Shown here: positions 21,429 to 33,593 of the stretch, piece after piece
How the letters are laid out: each line of letters begins with the position of its first letter
How positions within the stretch are numbered: position 1 is the first letter of the stretch
Source of the DNA: Adiantum capillus-veneris
Taxonomy: Eukaryota > Streptophyta > Polypodiopsida > Polypodiales > Pteridaceae
Assembly (NCBI GenBank): GCA_014529385.2
Contig: CM043969.1
Location: forward strand, 32,466,446-32,530,445
DNA length: 64,000 bases
Reading direction: 5' to 3'
The notes under the pieces: generated by a model
What the model saw: the letters and a program-made list of their open reading frames with translations, nothing else
Told to the model about the DNA's origin: nothing
Database searches by the model: none
Made by a program: the position numbers and the translations under genes

Positions 21429-24400
21429 ATGGCTCACAACAACAACACAGATGTGTTCAAGATGTTTGCTGCTGTTGAGGAAAGGTTGGATGGGGACAAT
21501 TACCCTATGTGGGCTTATATGATGCAACATGTGCTTCTGTCAAAGGGCGTCTGGAATATTGTGCAGGGCATTGATGTACATCCTGGTTCTAAGGATGTAG
21601 GCGATGTTGAGGATGTTGCAGGTCTTGCTGCAAGGATTGCTGCTGTTAGAGTTGTTTTGTCTATGGTAGAACAAGCTCGTTGGGATGTAAAGGATGCGGA
21701 GGCTCATGCATTGATTGCGTTGTCTGTGAAGCGCACCATTGTTCCTCACATTTGTTCAAACAAAGTCTGCAAAACAGGCTTGGGATATACTGGCTGTTCT
21801 TTATGCAAGTCGCAATGAGGCTAAAATTCCTTTGCTGCGTAAAGAGCTGGAGTCAAAGATTATGCATGAGGAAGATGATATGGACACTTTCCTTGCTAGT
21901 GTCAAGGATATCAATGAGCAGCTTATTTATGCAAGTGAATTCATTTCAGACAGTTCCCTTGTGCAGACTGTTCTTGATGTCTTACCAGATTCCTACCAGA
22001 CTTTTCCTAGTACTTGGAGACTGATGACCCAAGGAAATCCTGAAGTTGTCAAGTTTGATGCATTATGCACATTGCTGTTGCAAGAGTCACTTTTTAGAAA
22101 AAAAAGGACTAGGCAGCGTGCATTTGAACAGGATTTTGTTGCTTCTCAAAGAAAGGGTCGTAACAGTAATGCAGCCACTTCTTATGGTTCTGCTGTGAGT
22201 GGCAAAATTCTGTTCATAATGCTTCTGCTAGCAGCACTTCGTCTGGCAATTCTGGTGATAAGGGCAAAAAGAAGATGCGTTGCCATTATTGTAAAGCTAA
22301 TGATCACTTGATCAAGTCGTGTCCTAAGTTCCACTGCAAATGCTGGTTCCACTACAAATGCACCCATTGTTGAGTCTTCTGTGAAAGGAGACTGCAAATG
22401 CTGGTTCCACTACAAATGCAGCCATTGTTGAGTCTTCTGTGAAAGGAGACTGTGATGCTGATGTTGATGCAGAATGGGCTTTTAGCACAGAGTGCACTTA
22501 CAATCCTGTTGTCCATGATGCATGCTTGTCAGTTTGCTACAGATTCACATGTGTGGTATCGACAGTGGTGCTACAAAGCATATTACCTCACATCATGAAT
22601 TTTTTACCTCTCTCGAGTCTGTCCCTGATGGGAATTCAGTCACTTGTGCCAACAATGCCTCATATCCAGTTCACGGAGTTGGAAAGATTGTGCTTACTGC
22701 TGCAAATAGCAGTTCCTTCACACTTGTTGATGCACTTTGGGATCAAGAAGAATCTCTTGTCTGTATCCGCACTTGCTAGACTTGGACTTGTAGTCAAATT
22801 TGTGGATGACATATGTACAGTTCATGATCTTAGTTTTGGTGATGAAATTATTGCATCAGGCCTTTTGTGTCGTGGGCTATATAAGCTCACTTTGTATGAC
22901 AAGTGTGGACAAAATTTTGCAAATGTTGTTGCAGATTCAAGGGCTATTTCAGATGCAAAACTTTGGCATGCACGTTTTGGTCATATGAATTTTTCTAGTT
23001 TGCTGTGTTTGCAGAAATGTGATATGGTTGCTTCTTTGCTGCCTCTTGAAGCACCTGTCAAACATGTTTGTGAAGGCTGTATTTTGGGTAAGATGCAACG
23101 TTCTAAGTTTCCAAAGGATGGTTCAGTTCGGGCCACATGCAGGTTGCAGCTTGTGCATAGTGATGTTTGTGGGGCCATGCAAACTCTGTCCTTGGGCAGT
23201 TACCTGTACTTTGTGACTTTCATTGATGATTACTCCAGGCATGCATGGGTATTTCCGCTTAAAGAGAAGTCCGAAGTTTTTATGTGCTTCAAACAATTTC
23301 TGGCTATGGCTGAAAATGTCTCGAAATGTATTATGGGCACCCTCCGTTCCGATCAAGGGGGGGACTATATGTCTCATGAATCTTATGCACTTCTGGCTAG
23401 TCGTGGGATAAAACACCAATGTACAGTGCCTTATACACCTCAGCAAAATGGTGTTGCTGAGAGGAAAAACAGGTCACTTACGAAAATGGCGCGATGTATG
23501 GTCAAAAGTCAAGCTTTACCGCATTCGTTTTGGCTTGAGGCCATCATGTGTGCCACTTATGTACTTAACAGGTCCTATGAAAGCTTTGCACCCTATTACT
23601 CCATATGAAGCATGGCATGATAGAAAGCCTTCTATTGAGCACATGCGTGTTTTTGGTTGTTTGGCATATGCTTTGGTGCCACAAGTGCAGTGCAGAAAAT
23701 TGGATTTTTGTCGGTTATAGTGCTGAAAGCAAAGGTTATAGGTTGTATCATCCGCAAACAAAACATATTTTAGTTTCACGGGATGTAGTGTTTGTGGAAG
23801 ATTTTGTTCAGCCCTTGCCGTCATGTACTAGAGACAATAATGTAAGCTCACAGGACATTTATGACACTTTGTTGCCTCTTTTCAGTGGTGGAAATACGAA
23901 TGTAAGTTCCAATGAGGCAAATGTACAGCCTATGGGGGTTTCTGAAAATGTTTTAGATCAGCCTATTACTGATGCAGATGTACATGATGTACTTGATGAG
24001 GAAAGGGCTGAAAATGAGCAGGCTAGAGGTATGCCAAAATGGATGGTGCACACTTTGCGTTACAGTAAATTGGATGCACCTTTGTCTAGCCGTACCCGTT
24101 TAGGCTCTCACCATGCATCTTATGCATCAAATTGTTATGCTTTGGCTGTGTCTAGCTTACATGATGTTGAGGAGCCTTGGTCTTTTGATGAAGCACAGAA
24201 TTCAAAAAATTGGATGGCTGCCATGCAATCAGAATATGAATTGATATAAAATTATACATGGACTTTATGTGATTTGCCTCCTGGCGAAAACGCCATTGGT
24301 ACGAAATGGGTTTCCAAGTTGAAACGCAATCCGAGAGGTGAGATCGATCGCCATAAGGCTCGACTTGTTGCAAAGGGTTATGCACAAAAAAAAGGCATTG

Positions 24401-24718
24401 ATTATGAAGAGACTTTTGCTCCCACTTGTCGTATGAATACTGTGTGTTTTCTATGTGCATTGGCAGCTCATTTTGGTTGGGATGTACATCAATCAGACAT
24501 TGGTACTGCTTCTTGAATGGTGATATGTTTGAGGAAGTTTATGTAACGCAACCTCTCGGTTTTGTCATTAAAGGACAAGAGGACAAAGTGTGCAAATGTA
24601 AGAAGGCTTTCTATGGGTTGAAGCAATCTCCTCGTGCTTGGTATGAGAAAGCTCACACTCATTTGGTCAAACAAGGCTTTCGTAACAGTCCAACAGAAAG
24701 CACATTGTATGTAAAGCG
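21429..24718 (+). pseudogene. Copia-2 gag, protease, integrase and RT first half
   Basis: Starts MAHNNNTDVFKMFAAVEERL. Gag continues through a frameshift near 21765 to the CCHC knuckle (CHYCKANDHLIKSC, about 22276-22317). A 58-bp tandem duplication (22334-22449) breaks the linker. The protease keeps D-S-G-A-T at about 22558. From 22740 to 23570 the pre-integrase HHCC region and integrase core are readable in one frame (HSDVCGAM, FIDDYSRHAWVF, LRSDQGGDY, PQQNGVAERKNRS), with D, D and E all present. RT begins near 24270 (AIGTKWVSKLKRNP, HKARLVAKGYAQKKGIDYEE), shifts frame near 24515, and runs to KQSPRAWYEK before the 2-kb insertion. Confidence 0.92.
22334..22449 (+). repeat. 58-bp tandem duplication in Copia-2 gag
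   Basis: Copies at 22334-22391 and 22392-22449 are identical except for one base (caccc versus cagcc). Copia-1 has one copy. It shifts the frame between the zinc knuckle and protease. Confidence 0.93.
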
Positions 24719-24719
24719 T

Positions 24720-26735
24720 TGTCGAGAAATTTGTGGCCTTGCCAGGAAAGCACCGGGCTTATGGCTGTGAGAGTTTGTGAGAGAACTAAAAAAAACTATA
24801 TGAAGGAGTTAAACCATAGATTCCATGAAGAGTAGGGTTTGGAAGGAATTGCAATCAAAGAAGCCCCACTCTTCCTCTCTTACACTCACACACACAAAGA
24901 AAGAACACAAAAGAGAGTGTCAAAACAACACAAAGATGAAAACATCAAGGCTATGGTCATATCGTATCATGGGTAATATGAAAGGGTTAATAGATGAGTT
25001 AATGGCATTCAATCCTGGCTGACCAAATAGGCTATTAATTTTTCTTTGGAATTGTAGTTTTGTGCTTACCATAATATATATTTTTTGTCTAGTGATTGGG
25101 ATTACAAATCCTCTTGGTTCATAGCAAGATAACTACGCTTACGTCAAAAGAAAAGTTATAGTGTATGAGAGGTAGTATGATGGGATCCGGTGATAGAAGT
25201 ATTTCATTGAGCCTTTTTGGGCCAAAGAGAAACACTATACGTTGTTGAAAGTGTATTTTACGGCTAATCCATACGTTAATTCTAATAGATCGTATAGAGT
25301 GAAAGCGATAGAAATTATCATCATGTGGATTATTCATCTAGGATAACTCTAGTATGTGAAAAATGTAGATATGAGAGAAGAGAAGGGAAGAGAAGAGAAG
25401 AGAGTTTCCCTCCCAAGCCCTATTCTTGCCCGTAGGCAATTAGGATACTGCGGGGAGAGATGTACCTGTAGCAAGGAGAACCTAAAATTTGTAGAGAGGA
25501 TGAATTACTAAGAGTGAGAGAGATAGGTTTGGTTAAGGAGATGAGATTAGATATATATATATATGTTGGATTAGAGATGAAAAAGAAAACAACAAGAAAT
25601 CAAGAAAACATCAATGTAGAACACGTCTTACTTGACAAACCCTTCGGCACCATTAATGATGGAGAGAGAAGAAGAGGGTATAATTCAACTTTGATTGATA
25701 CTCCAAGTCCAAGACCTTCTTTGATTAGAGTTGATCTTCCAAGGATGGCATGTAAGAATGGTCAGTCTTCCTCTAGGATAAACTGTAGGTTTAGGCTTAT
25801 GTTAATGGCGAACTACAATTTGACATTACTACTCACTCCCTCATGAATTCCTCTCATCAATGGCTTGAATGCTTGAGTGGTTTTCAAGGAAGAAGAGGTC
25901 CCCTTTTATAGGTGAAGGGAACCCACAAGGATTTACACAAGAAGAGAAGAGCCAGTGTGAACAGAAACTGGAAAAGTTGGAAATGAGTTGTCCCTGCATG
26001 ATGTGGGTAGATTGGGGCCCAGTATTTTGATCATATCTCCTCAATCGTGGCTCCAAATAAAAAAGTAAAAATATGGGCAGAAACTTCTGCTCATTAGCTA
26101 CGACTTTCTTTTTATATGCATTTTCCAATTTGGATTGGAACCTTGTGTAAACAAATCATTAAAATAGGGTACAATTTTGGCAGCAAAAGTCTTCTTGTGG
26201 TCCCGTTAGCCTAGACTTTTATTTGATTCCAATGGACACCTCATGCCATATGAAAGCATGACATTGCTCCTTGACAAAGTTTTGTAATCATACTTGCAAT
26301 AATGCATTAAAATAAGTGTATCTTTGAAATCATGCCACCTAGTGTCCCACTAGGATTTGATTCCCTCCTAGTAGCTATTTAAAAAGAAATATAAAAAATA
26401 TATAAAAAATGCATAGAATATATATAGATTGGAAATTACCCTAGATATAGGATCTAGATAGGGTGTGAGATAATAATGAGATGGTAGAAAGAAAGAATCA
26501 ATGCTTTTTGCCCCAAGTTAAAGAGGCTGAGCTATTGACGCTTTTTCCATAGTATTTTTTGATGGTAAAGTAAGAATAGGTTACCCTTGAGATAAATAAT
26601 AGGATGAGATAGAAAGCATATTATTATACTTAAATATGCATACTTACATTATAGAAAATATAACTATGTATCTAAAAAGTTATAAGATAACTCTTGTAGC
26701 ATGCATTCCCACTATGTACATGTCACAGCACGACA
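24720..26735. mobile_element. 2-kb insertion with LTR-like ends (solo LTR or similar)
   Basis: Starts TGTCG and ends CGACA, and is flanked by GCGT at 24716-24719 and 26736-26739 (or AGCGT if the last A belongs to the target). The Copia-2 RT frame resumes right after it, as shown by comparison with Copia-1 around 4890-4900. No coding region is recognised. Inside are AT-rich stretches, an agaga run at 25378-25400, and TATA-like runs near 26390. A solo LTR of a large Gypsy element is the simplest reading; no related copy is in the window to prove it. Confidence 0.75.
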
Positions 26736-27177
26736 GCGTGAGGGTGATGTACTTCTCATTGTGGTTCTTTATGTTGATGATTTGCTGATCACTGGACCAA
26801 ATGAGAGACATATTGCTGAATTTAAGGCTGATGTTAATGCTACTTTCAAGATGAAAGATTTGGGGCTGTTGCATCATTACTTGGGTATACAGTTTAAGCA
26901 GTGTGATGGTGGTATTGCCTTGTGTCAGAAAAGTTACATAGAGACATTGCTATCTAAGTTTGGACTTGAGGATTGCAAACCTATTGCCACTCCCATGGAA
27001 ACAGGTTTGAAGTTGATTCTACATGATGCTGGCGATCCTGCTGATGTCACTCTTTATCAAACTGTTGTTGGCTGCCTCATTTATGTATGCAACACGAGGC
27101 CGGATATTCAGTTTGCAGTCTCATAGGTCAGCATATTTATGCATAGCCCAAGGTCTAAGCATTGGCAGGCTATCAAG
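26736..27177 (+). pseudogene. Copia-2 RT second half
   Basis: Resumes with REGDVLLIVVLYVDDLLITG (YVDD at 26770-26781), then FKMKDLGLLHHYLGIQFKQC and NTRPDIQFAVS. It stops at a TAG (27124-27126) where Copia-1 has CAG at the equivalent place. Copia-3 interrupts the frame at 27178. Confidence 0.93.
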
Positions 27178-27320
27178 TGTTGGAGCTATATATGGCTCAC
27201 TCTACTGAACTTGGTCTCACCTATATATTTGTATCTTGTCCTCAATATGAATCAGTCTTTGGGAGCGTATATGGTGTGTCTCTTGTCTCGTCTCTCTCTC
27301 TTTCTCTCTACATCTCAACA
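27178..27320 (+). repeat. Copia-3 5' LTR (143 bp)
   Basis: Starts TGTTGGAGCTATATATGG and ends CTACATCTCAACA. Very short for a plant Copia LTR. Confidence 0.97.
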
Positions 27321-27332
27321 TGGTATCAGAGC
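27321..27332 (+). other. Copia-3 primer binding site
   Basis: TGGTATCAGAGC directly after the LTR; initiator-Met-tRNA type. Confidence 0.95.
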
Positions 27333-28085
27333 GGTAACGATCACGCGCCGATTCAATTCATGGTGACAACAGTATGTGTATGCGATTCGCACGTAAGATT
27401 CAAAATTGTTACAAATTTTATTTTTGAGTGTTGATTCTTGTTAATTGTGGTTGTTTTGTGTTAAGAAGAATATGATTAGTGTTTTATGTGGCGTTAATTT
27501 ATAATCAATCTAATTGTTGATTACGTTTTCTTGTTAATGACATCCTGAACTTCATCTCAATTTTTCTTGTTGTTCTACTCAAAATTTGGAGAAACGGGAA
27601 AAGCGTAATGGAGCGTAGCGCAATGGCACATTTCATCCAAAACTTGTTCGTCTCCTCGAGCTCTTCGATTTGAGTTCTAGGTTTGCGTCAATCGGAGTTC
27701 GTAGCAGAAAGTTATGTTGTTTTTACTGCAATAGAGCTTGACGCAGCTTTCTTCGTCCTACTTCTTCGTGAAGTCCACGATCATTTTTCTTATTTTGGCG
27801 TTAACTTTTTTGAGAAGATTTAGCTTTTTGCTATTCGTATTGTGGCCGTCAATCTTGCGTCTCAAGTCACTCTATTTTGAGGACTCGTTTATTATTAACG
27901 TCTCCTTTTACCCTGTCTTTTTGGGTGACGTCTCTCACATCTTTGGACGTTCCTTGAGCATCCTTCTTACGTTTATCACTGACAGAACGCAGTACTCATA
28001 TCTCTCTCGTTCTCAATTGCGGCCTTCACCATATATGGTGTGCAGATTCTGCGATCTTATCTTATACGTCTTCTCGCAACAAGAT

Positions 28086-29484
28086 ATGGCTATGAATATT
28101 CTCGTCAACGGCTTTCCTTCTGGACAACGTTCTGTTCCTCCTTTCCAAGGTCAAGGATTTCCAGGCTGGAAAGCAAAGATGTTGTTAATTCTTGAAGGCG
28201 ATGAACTCTCCGATGTTGTTCTTGGAAATCGTGTTTGTCCGCCTCAGCCTGTTGATACGGATAATGATAACGTGCTTATCACTGAAGGACCTATATTTGA
28301 AGATTGGAATGTTGCCTATACGGATTGGCAACGACGTGATAAAGCAGCTCGTCGGTATATTCTTTCTGCTCTTACTGATTCCGTTTTGCTTGATATGTAT
28401 GAACTGCCTACTTCCCATGACGTATGGAAGTACCTTATTGCAAACTTTCAGAAGAAATCTGTTACAGAAATACTTTATTTGAGAGGGTTGCTTAACAAGT
28501 TACAATATGAAGTTGGTACTGCCATGACGGGACATATTGAGTCATTCAAATCTATTATTAATCAACTTGCTGCTGCCGGTGATCCTGTTCCACAAAAGCA
28601 ACTGATTACACTTCTCCTTGATACGGTGAAGGACTGTTCTTATGATAACATTGTTACTATTCTCTCTAATAAAGATGGTCTTGATTTCGACCAAGCTTGC
28701 ATCTCTTTAATTGAATACTCTCAACGTCAAGAACGTCGGAATGCTGGTCACGATACAGCTATGATTTCACAAGAGGAGACTGAGACACAACAGATGGAAC
28801 GTGCTTTTTATGCTCGAAGGCGTTCATTTCAACGAGGAAACCGCAGAGGTGGCCGTCGCGGTAATATTTTCTCTCGTCTCAAATTTCCTAATAAGCAATG
28901 TTCTTACTGCAACAGAAATGGCCATACTGAAGATGATTGTTGGGCACGTCAATATGATGAAGAACACAATATTACCACAAAACAACCACGTTTATCTAGA
29001 GACTCTTCTTCTTCTTCTTGTGAATATTATGGACGATCTGATCATCCCACTCATATGTGCTATAAGCGTCGATTCGACACAGATCAGAATAGAGCATATG
29101 CTACCGAACATCGAAACAACATTGTACCAGAAACAAGCTGCGTCCTATGTTCAGTTGCTCCAGACATAATACTTCATGTACGTGATGGATCACTTTTTAT
29201 TGTCGATTCTGGTGCTACAGGAAATATTACATATCAGTCTCTGTGGCTCCATAACTATCATCCACTGCCAGTTCAACGTGTTGTTTATCTTGCTGATGAT
29301 ACTACTTGTCAAGTAAAGGGTATTGGAGACTTATATCTTGGTATCTTATCTTCTTCCACTCGAATTTTGCGAGGAGTATTACATGTACCAGATCTTCAAC
29401 GTAATCTTCTTTCAGTTGCTAGACTTGTTGATCTTGGTCTGTTTGTTGGATTTGATTATACCAAATGCCGAATTGATTTGATTT
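28086..29484 (+). pseudogene. Copia-3 gag and protease start
   Basis: I place the start at the ATG of MAMNILVNGFPSGQR. The open frame runs upstream to 27738, but that part is hydrophobic leader without gag character. Gag core (UBN2-like) includes RRYILSALTDSVLLDMYELP, then HDVWKYLIANFQKKS. Two zinc knuckles follow: CSYCNRNGHTEDDC, intact, and CEYYGRSDHPTHMC, with the second Cys changed to Y. The protease shows LFIVDSGATGNIT. A stop at 29484 comes from a local tandem duplication (29439-29546). Confidence 0.92.
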
Positions 29485-29546
29485 GATTTGATTATACCAA
29501 ATCTGTTTGTTGGATTTGATTTGATTATAACAAATGCCGAATTGAG
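29439..29546 (+). repeat. local duplication in Copia-3 protease region
   Basis: A ctgtttgttggatttgatta-type segment running on to ccgaattga occurs twice, about 64 bp apart. The second copy has an extra tttga. It creates the stop that ends the gag-protease frame. Confidence 0.85.
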
Positions 29547-31017
29547 AAAGATGGACAGACTATAGCCACTGCTCCTCGAAACGGTAATTTATTTGAACTC
29601 TCTCTCAACGATGCTGTAGAATATATTGTCACTGCTCCAGGTGATCATGATTGCAAAGTATGGCATCACCGTTTTGTTCATGCTGATTTCTCAAAACTCC
29701 TTGATCTTCAACGTCGTGATCTTGTTCATGGCATGGATCTTAAAGCCCATCCCCATATGGGAATTTGTGAATTTTGTGCTCTTGGGAAACACAATCGTAA
29801 ACCCTTTCCTCTTTCAAATACAACTCATTCTCATGACATCTTGGATCTTGTTCATAATGATATATGTGGACCTCTACCTTCTTCGAGATCACAATATCGC
29901 TACTTCATTATTTTCATTGATGATTTCTCAAGGTATACGACTGTATTTCTACTTAGAAAAAAAATCTGAAGCCTTATCTGTTTTCAAACAATTCCACAAG
30001 GCTGCGGAACTTCAAACTGGTCGTCGCCTTAAGAAGCTTCGTAGTGACAATGGAGGCGAATATGTTTCTCGAGAGTTTGTGAGTTATTGTGCTGACAGTG
30101 GAATTCATCATTAACACACTATTCCATATTCGCCTCAACAGAATGGTGTTGCTGAACGAAAGAATCGCACTATTCTCAATGCTGTAAGATGTATGCTGAT
30201 TCATTCTGGCTTATCTCGTGTTTTCTGGGCTGAAGCTACTTTGACAGCAACATTTATTCAGAATCATCTTCCTACTACTGCACCCTCTGGTAAGATACCC
30301 ATCACAGCATGGACAGGTGACATTCCTTCTGTATCTCATTTTCGAACCTTTGGATGTATTGCTTATATTCATGTTCCCAAAGAAACACGAACAAAGCTTG
30401 ATGCTCCTGGTCTTAAAGTTATTTTTATTGGATATTGTGACACTTCCAAAGGCTACAAATTCTATGACCCTTCCTCCAAGAAAGTAATTGTGAATCGTGA
30501 AGCTACTTTTAACGAACAGCTTATGGGAGGCTCATGGTCCATGGATGATTCTGATGATACTAAATCATTGCTTCAGGCTTTTCCATTTCTTTCAAAAGAT
30601 GAAACTCTTCCTATAGAGCAACTTTCCTCCTCACAACCATCCATTCCAAATGTTGCCAATGATGATATTGATATTTTTGTTGATCTGCCTATTGATTTTG
30701 AACATGGCTCATGTCATGTTTATGATGACGATATTGCTGATAATGCTTTTTCTACTTCTGAAGATCCCGTTACTTATGATGAAGCTATCTCTTCACCACA
30801 AAAGGGTCAATGGAAAGAGGCTATGGAAGCAGAGTACGATTCTCTTATCTCTAAAGGTACATGGATACTAACTGAATTACCTCCTGGTCGTACAGCTATT
30901 AAATGTAAGTGGGTGTATAAAACAAAAGTAAAAGCAGATGGATCTTTTGACAAGTTCAAGGCGCGTTTAGTTGCAAAAGGTTACTCCCGAGTAGCTGGTG
31001 TTGATTATCAAGAGACT
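29547..31017 (+). pseudogene. Copia-3 integrase and RT first part
   Basis: Pre-integrase HHCC: KVWHHRFVHADFSKL and CEFCALGKH. Core: LDLVHNDICGPLPSSRSQYR (first Asp), LRSDNGGEYVSREF (second Asp), PQQNGVAERKNRTI (Glu). An A-run of eight near 29957 shifts the frame. A TAA at 30112-30114 stands where CAA is likely. RT begins with PPGRTAIKCKWVYKTKVKAD and KARLVAKGYSRVAGVDYQET, ending at a T-run shift near 31015. Confidence 0.92.
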
Positions 31018-32344
31018 TTTTTCACCAGTTGTTCGCATTACAAGTGTTCAAGTTTTATTGGCATTTGCTGTTCAATTTGATTTAGAAGCTCATCAAATGG
31101 ATGTGCGAACTGATTTTCTTAATGGTGACTTGGAAGAGGAAATTTATATGGAACAACCAGAAGGGTTTGTTATTCCAGGTAAAGAAGACCTTGTTGCTCA
31201 ACTCCATAAGGCACTATATGGTCTCAAACAAGCTTCGCGAGCCTGGTATACAAAATTTGATCTTTTTCTCACCTCTAAAGGATTCATCTCTTGCTCGTCA
31301 GACCCCAACTTATACATAAAACGCCAAGGTAGAAGTTTTGTGATTCTTGCTCTTTATGTGGATGATACCATCCTTGTTTCCAATGATTTGGGATTTCTTC
31401 AGCAAGTGAAAAAGTTATTGTCTTCTGCATTCGATATGGTGGATCTTGGAGAGATTCACTCTTGTCTTGGCATTCAAATCCAACGGAACCGTACAAAAGG
31501 TATTTTATTCCTTCGACAGTCAAAGTTCATTGCAGATACTATTCAAAAATTTGGTATGGAATCTGCACATTCAGCCAACACACCTTGTCTTGCGAGCTCT
31601 ACGAAGAATACTTCTGACAATGGCGGTCAACTTGTCACAAATCAACCTTATGCTAACTTGATTGGATGTCTTCAGTTTGTTGGCATGAACACTCGTCCTG
31701 ATATTCTGTTTGCTGCTAACTATCTTGGACAACATCTTGCATGTCCTTCTCTTAAGCATTGGTCTGCTGCAAAGCGTGTATTGAAATACTTGAAAGGCAC
31801 TACAGATTTTGGTTTAGTCTATCGACGACAACTCACATCGGATTCTATGCAATCTCTTTCTCTTTTGGGTTACACAGATGCAGACTGGGCAAGCTCACAT
31901 TTATCTATGCGATCTACTAGTGGAAATTGCTTCTTTATAAATGGTTGTCTTGTTTCTTGGACCAGCAAGAAACAACGTTGTGTTGCAGTTTCTACGACTG
32001 AGTCAGAATATGTTGCGGCATCACTTGCAGCTCGTGAGTTGATTTGGCTTCGACAAATGCTGGTTGATATTGGTCACTCTCCTCTTTCTAGCACACCCTT
32101 GCGGTGTGACAACCAAAGTGCTATTAGTCTTGCAAAAGACTATGTTCAACATAATAAGTCAAAGCACATTGCTGTCCATTATCATTATGTCAGGTATGAA
32201 GTACACAAGGGAACCATTATGGTTGAACATTGTCCAAGTGACCAGATGATTGCAGACATTTTGACCAAAGGCCTCAATGAGTCACGTTTCATCCTCTTGC
32301 GCTTGGAGCTTGGAGTTGCTTCGGCCTCACTCTTTCTAGATTAG
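31018..32344 (+). pseudogene. Copia-3 RT and RNase H (intact 3' half of pol)
   Basis: Open without stops: FSPVVRITSVQVLLAFAVQF, FLNGDLEEEIYMEQPEGFV, LYGLKQASRAWYTKFD, ALYVDDTILVSND (YVDD at 31355-31366), then NTRPDILFAANYLGQHLACP. RNase H reads GYTDADWASSHLSMRSTSGN, SWTSKKQRCVAVSTTESEYV, and LRCDNQSAISLAKDYVQHNK, and ends LELGVASASLFLD. All RNase H acidic positions look kept. It depends on the broken upstream frame, so it is called pseudogene. Confidence 0.93.
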
Positions 32345-32582
32345 CTTCTTTTCTATTGTAATAGCTTTGTACATATGACATTGTAATCTTTTAGTTACCA
32401 TGCACTATGCACACTCCACATTTTCACCTTGTGATATCTAAGTCACTTGAATATTTGTACATAGATGCACAATTCACTTTCACATCATCACTGCTGGTTC
32501 ATATTTCACATTGTATAGGGGCTTGGGTTTTTCCCTTGAACTCCCCAAGGGTTTTTTCATCCAAAGCTAGAGACCTTTGTTT

Positions 32583-32591
32583 GAGTGGGGG
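32583..32591 (+). other. Copia-3 polypurine tract
   Basis: gagtggggg directly before the 3' LTR. Confidence 0.85.
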
Positions 32592-32734
32592 TGTTGGAGC
32601 TATATATGGCTCACTCTACTGAACTTGGTCTCACCTATATGTTTGTATCTTGTCCTCAATATGAATCAATCTTTGGGAGCGTATATGGTGTGTCTCTTGT
32701 CTCGTCTCTCTCTCTTTCTCTCTACATCTCAACA
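32592..32734 (+). repeat. Copia-3 3' LTR (143 bp)
   Basis: Identical to the 5' LTR except two transitions. Followed by the TCAAG target copy. Confidence 0.97.
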
Positions 32735-33289
32735 TCAAGAGGATTTTCCGCTACCTTAGTGGCACTTTACATCTTGGCTTATTTTATCCCAAGGAGGGAT
32801 CATTTCCCGCCAGACTTACATGCTTCTTCGAACTCAGATTGGGCTGGTTGTTTTGACACGCGAGTGTCCACAAGTGGTTTTTGTTTCATGCTTGGCAGTT
32901 CATGTATTTCATGGTTGAGTAAGAAGCAACCTACTGTGGCCACTTTGAGTTGTGAGGCTGAGTACATGGCAGTCTTCACAGCTACGGTTGAGTGTGTATG
33001 GCTCAGACGCCTTATGGCTGATTTGGGTGTTGAACAAGACACTGCCAACACTATCTACACTGACAGTCAGAGCGCATTGGCAGTTGCAAGGACCCCAGTT
33101 TTTCATGCTCACACAAAGCACATTGAGGTGCATTACCACTATGTCACGGAGAGGCTCTCAGCAGGAGAGATCAGCTTGGCTTATGTGCCAACACAGGACA
33201 ACCTTGTAGATCTTTTCACAAAGGCATTGTCTCGTGAGAAGCTTGAAGCTTTCCACAAAGCTTTGGGCTTACTCCCCTTTGTGGACTAA
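32735..33289 (+). pseudogene. Copia-2 RNase H
   Basis: Resumes after Copia-3 with KRIFRYLSGTLHLGLFYP, SNSDWAGCFDTRVSTSGFCF, SWLSKKQPTVATLSCEAEYM, YTDSQSALAVARTPVF, HTKHIEVHYHYV and VPTQDNLVDLFTKALSREKL; ends LGLLPFVD. The open frame itself begins inside the Copia-3 3' LTR by chance (32585). Confidence 0.93.
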
Positions 33290-33351
33290 TCCTGTCCTCA
33301 GGGCATGGCACTTCCCTTCACTTATGTGCCAGCTCTCGTTCACCGCATCGC

Positions 33352-33365
33352 TCCAAGGGGGGATT
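33352..33365 (+). other. Copia-2 polypurine tract
   Basis: aaggggggatt next to the 3' LTR; same form as in Copia-1. Confidence 0.83.
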
Positions 33366-33593
33366 TGTTACCATATACATGTGGTAGTGATGTGTGTGAA
33401 CACATTAGGACCCCCGGGGCATTTTTTCCCTCTTTAGGAGGTTTTTTTCCCCCGTGCATTGTATAGACTCCCATCATTCTAGGGCTATCCATCTTTCCAT
33501 TGCACACCAAGTAATACACTCTCTATTGTGTGCCTTGAGCTTCCTTCGTCTTCTCCAAGCTGTGTGTGTCTCTCTGCAACCCTAATTCCAATA
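33366..33593 (+). repeat. Copia-2 3' LTR (228 bp)
   Basis: Starts TGTTACCATATACATG; ends CTAATTCCAATA, the final CA changed to TA. GGTAT target copy at 33594-33598. Confidence 0.94.

Larger units (their letters stand above)
27178..32734 (+). mobile_element. Copia-3, young full-length Ty1/Copia element nested in Copia-2
   Basis: LTRs of 143 bp at 27178-27320 and 32592-32734 differ at only two bases by eye. The target duplication TCAAG (27173-27177, 32735-32739) is perfect. The PBS directly abuts the LTR (27321-27332) and the PPT is at 32583-32591. The coding region is nearly open, with few lesions. It is a different family from Copia-1 and Copia-2 and is the youngest autonomous-type element here by LTR similarity. 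Confidence 0.98.
20835..33593 (+). mobile_element. Copia-2, Ty1/Copia element split by two nested insertions
   Basis: LTRs at 20835-21066 and 33366-33593, with a perfect 5-bp target duplication GGTAT at 20830-20834 and 33594-33598. The 12.8-kb span is an element of about 5.2 kb that took in a 2-kb LTR-like insertion in RT (24720-26735) and Copia-3 between RT and RNase H (27178-32734). It is the same family as Copia-1, alignable throughout, and is less decayed in integrase and RNase H. The 3' LTR ends in TA instead of CA. Confidence 0.96.

Noticed and set aside
22439-22740. Start of the 389-codon frame in Copia-2 as a real protein segment
   Set aside because: This part is out of frame; the protease (DSGATKHI) is read in the neighbouring frame and only from about 22740 is the long frame the true one.
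27738-28085. Hydrophobic upstream extension of Copia-3 gag as a membrane protein
   Set aside because: Leader region without codon or domain support; gag character begins at 28086.
32585-32734. N-terminal part of the 234-codon frame ending in Copia-2 RNase H
   Set aside because: It is the Copia-3 LTR read through by chance.
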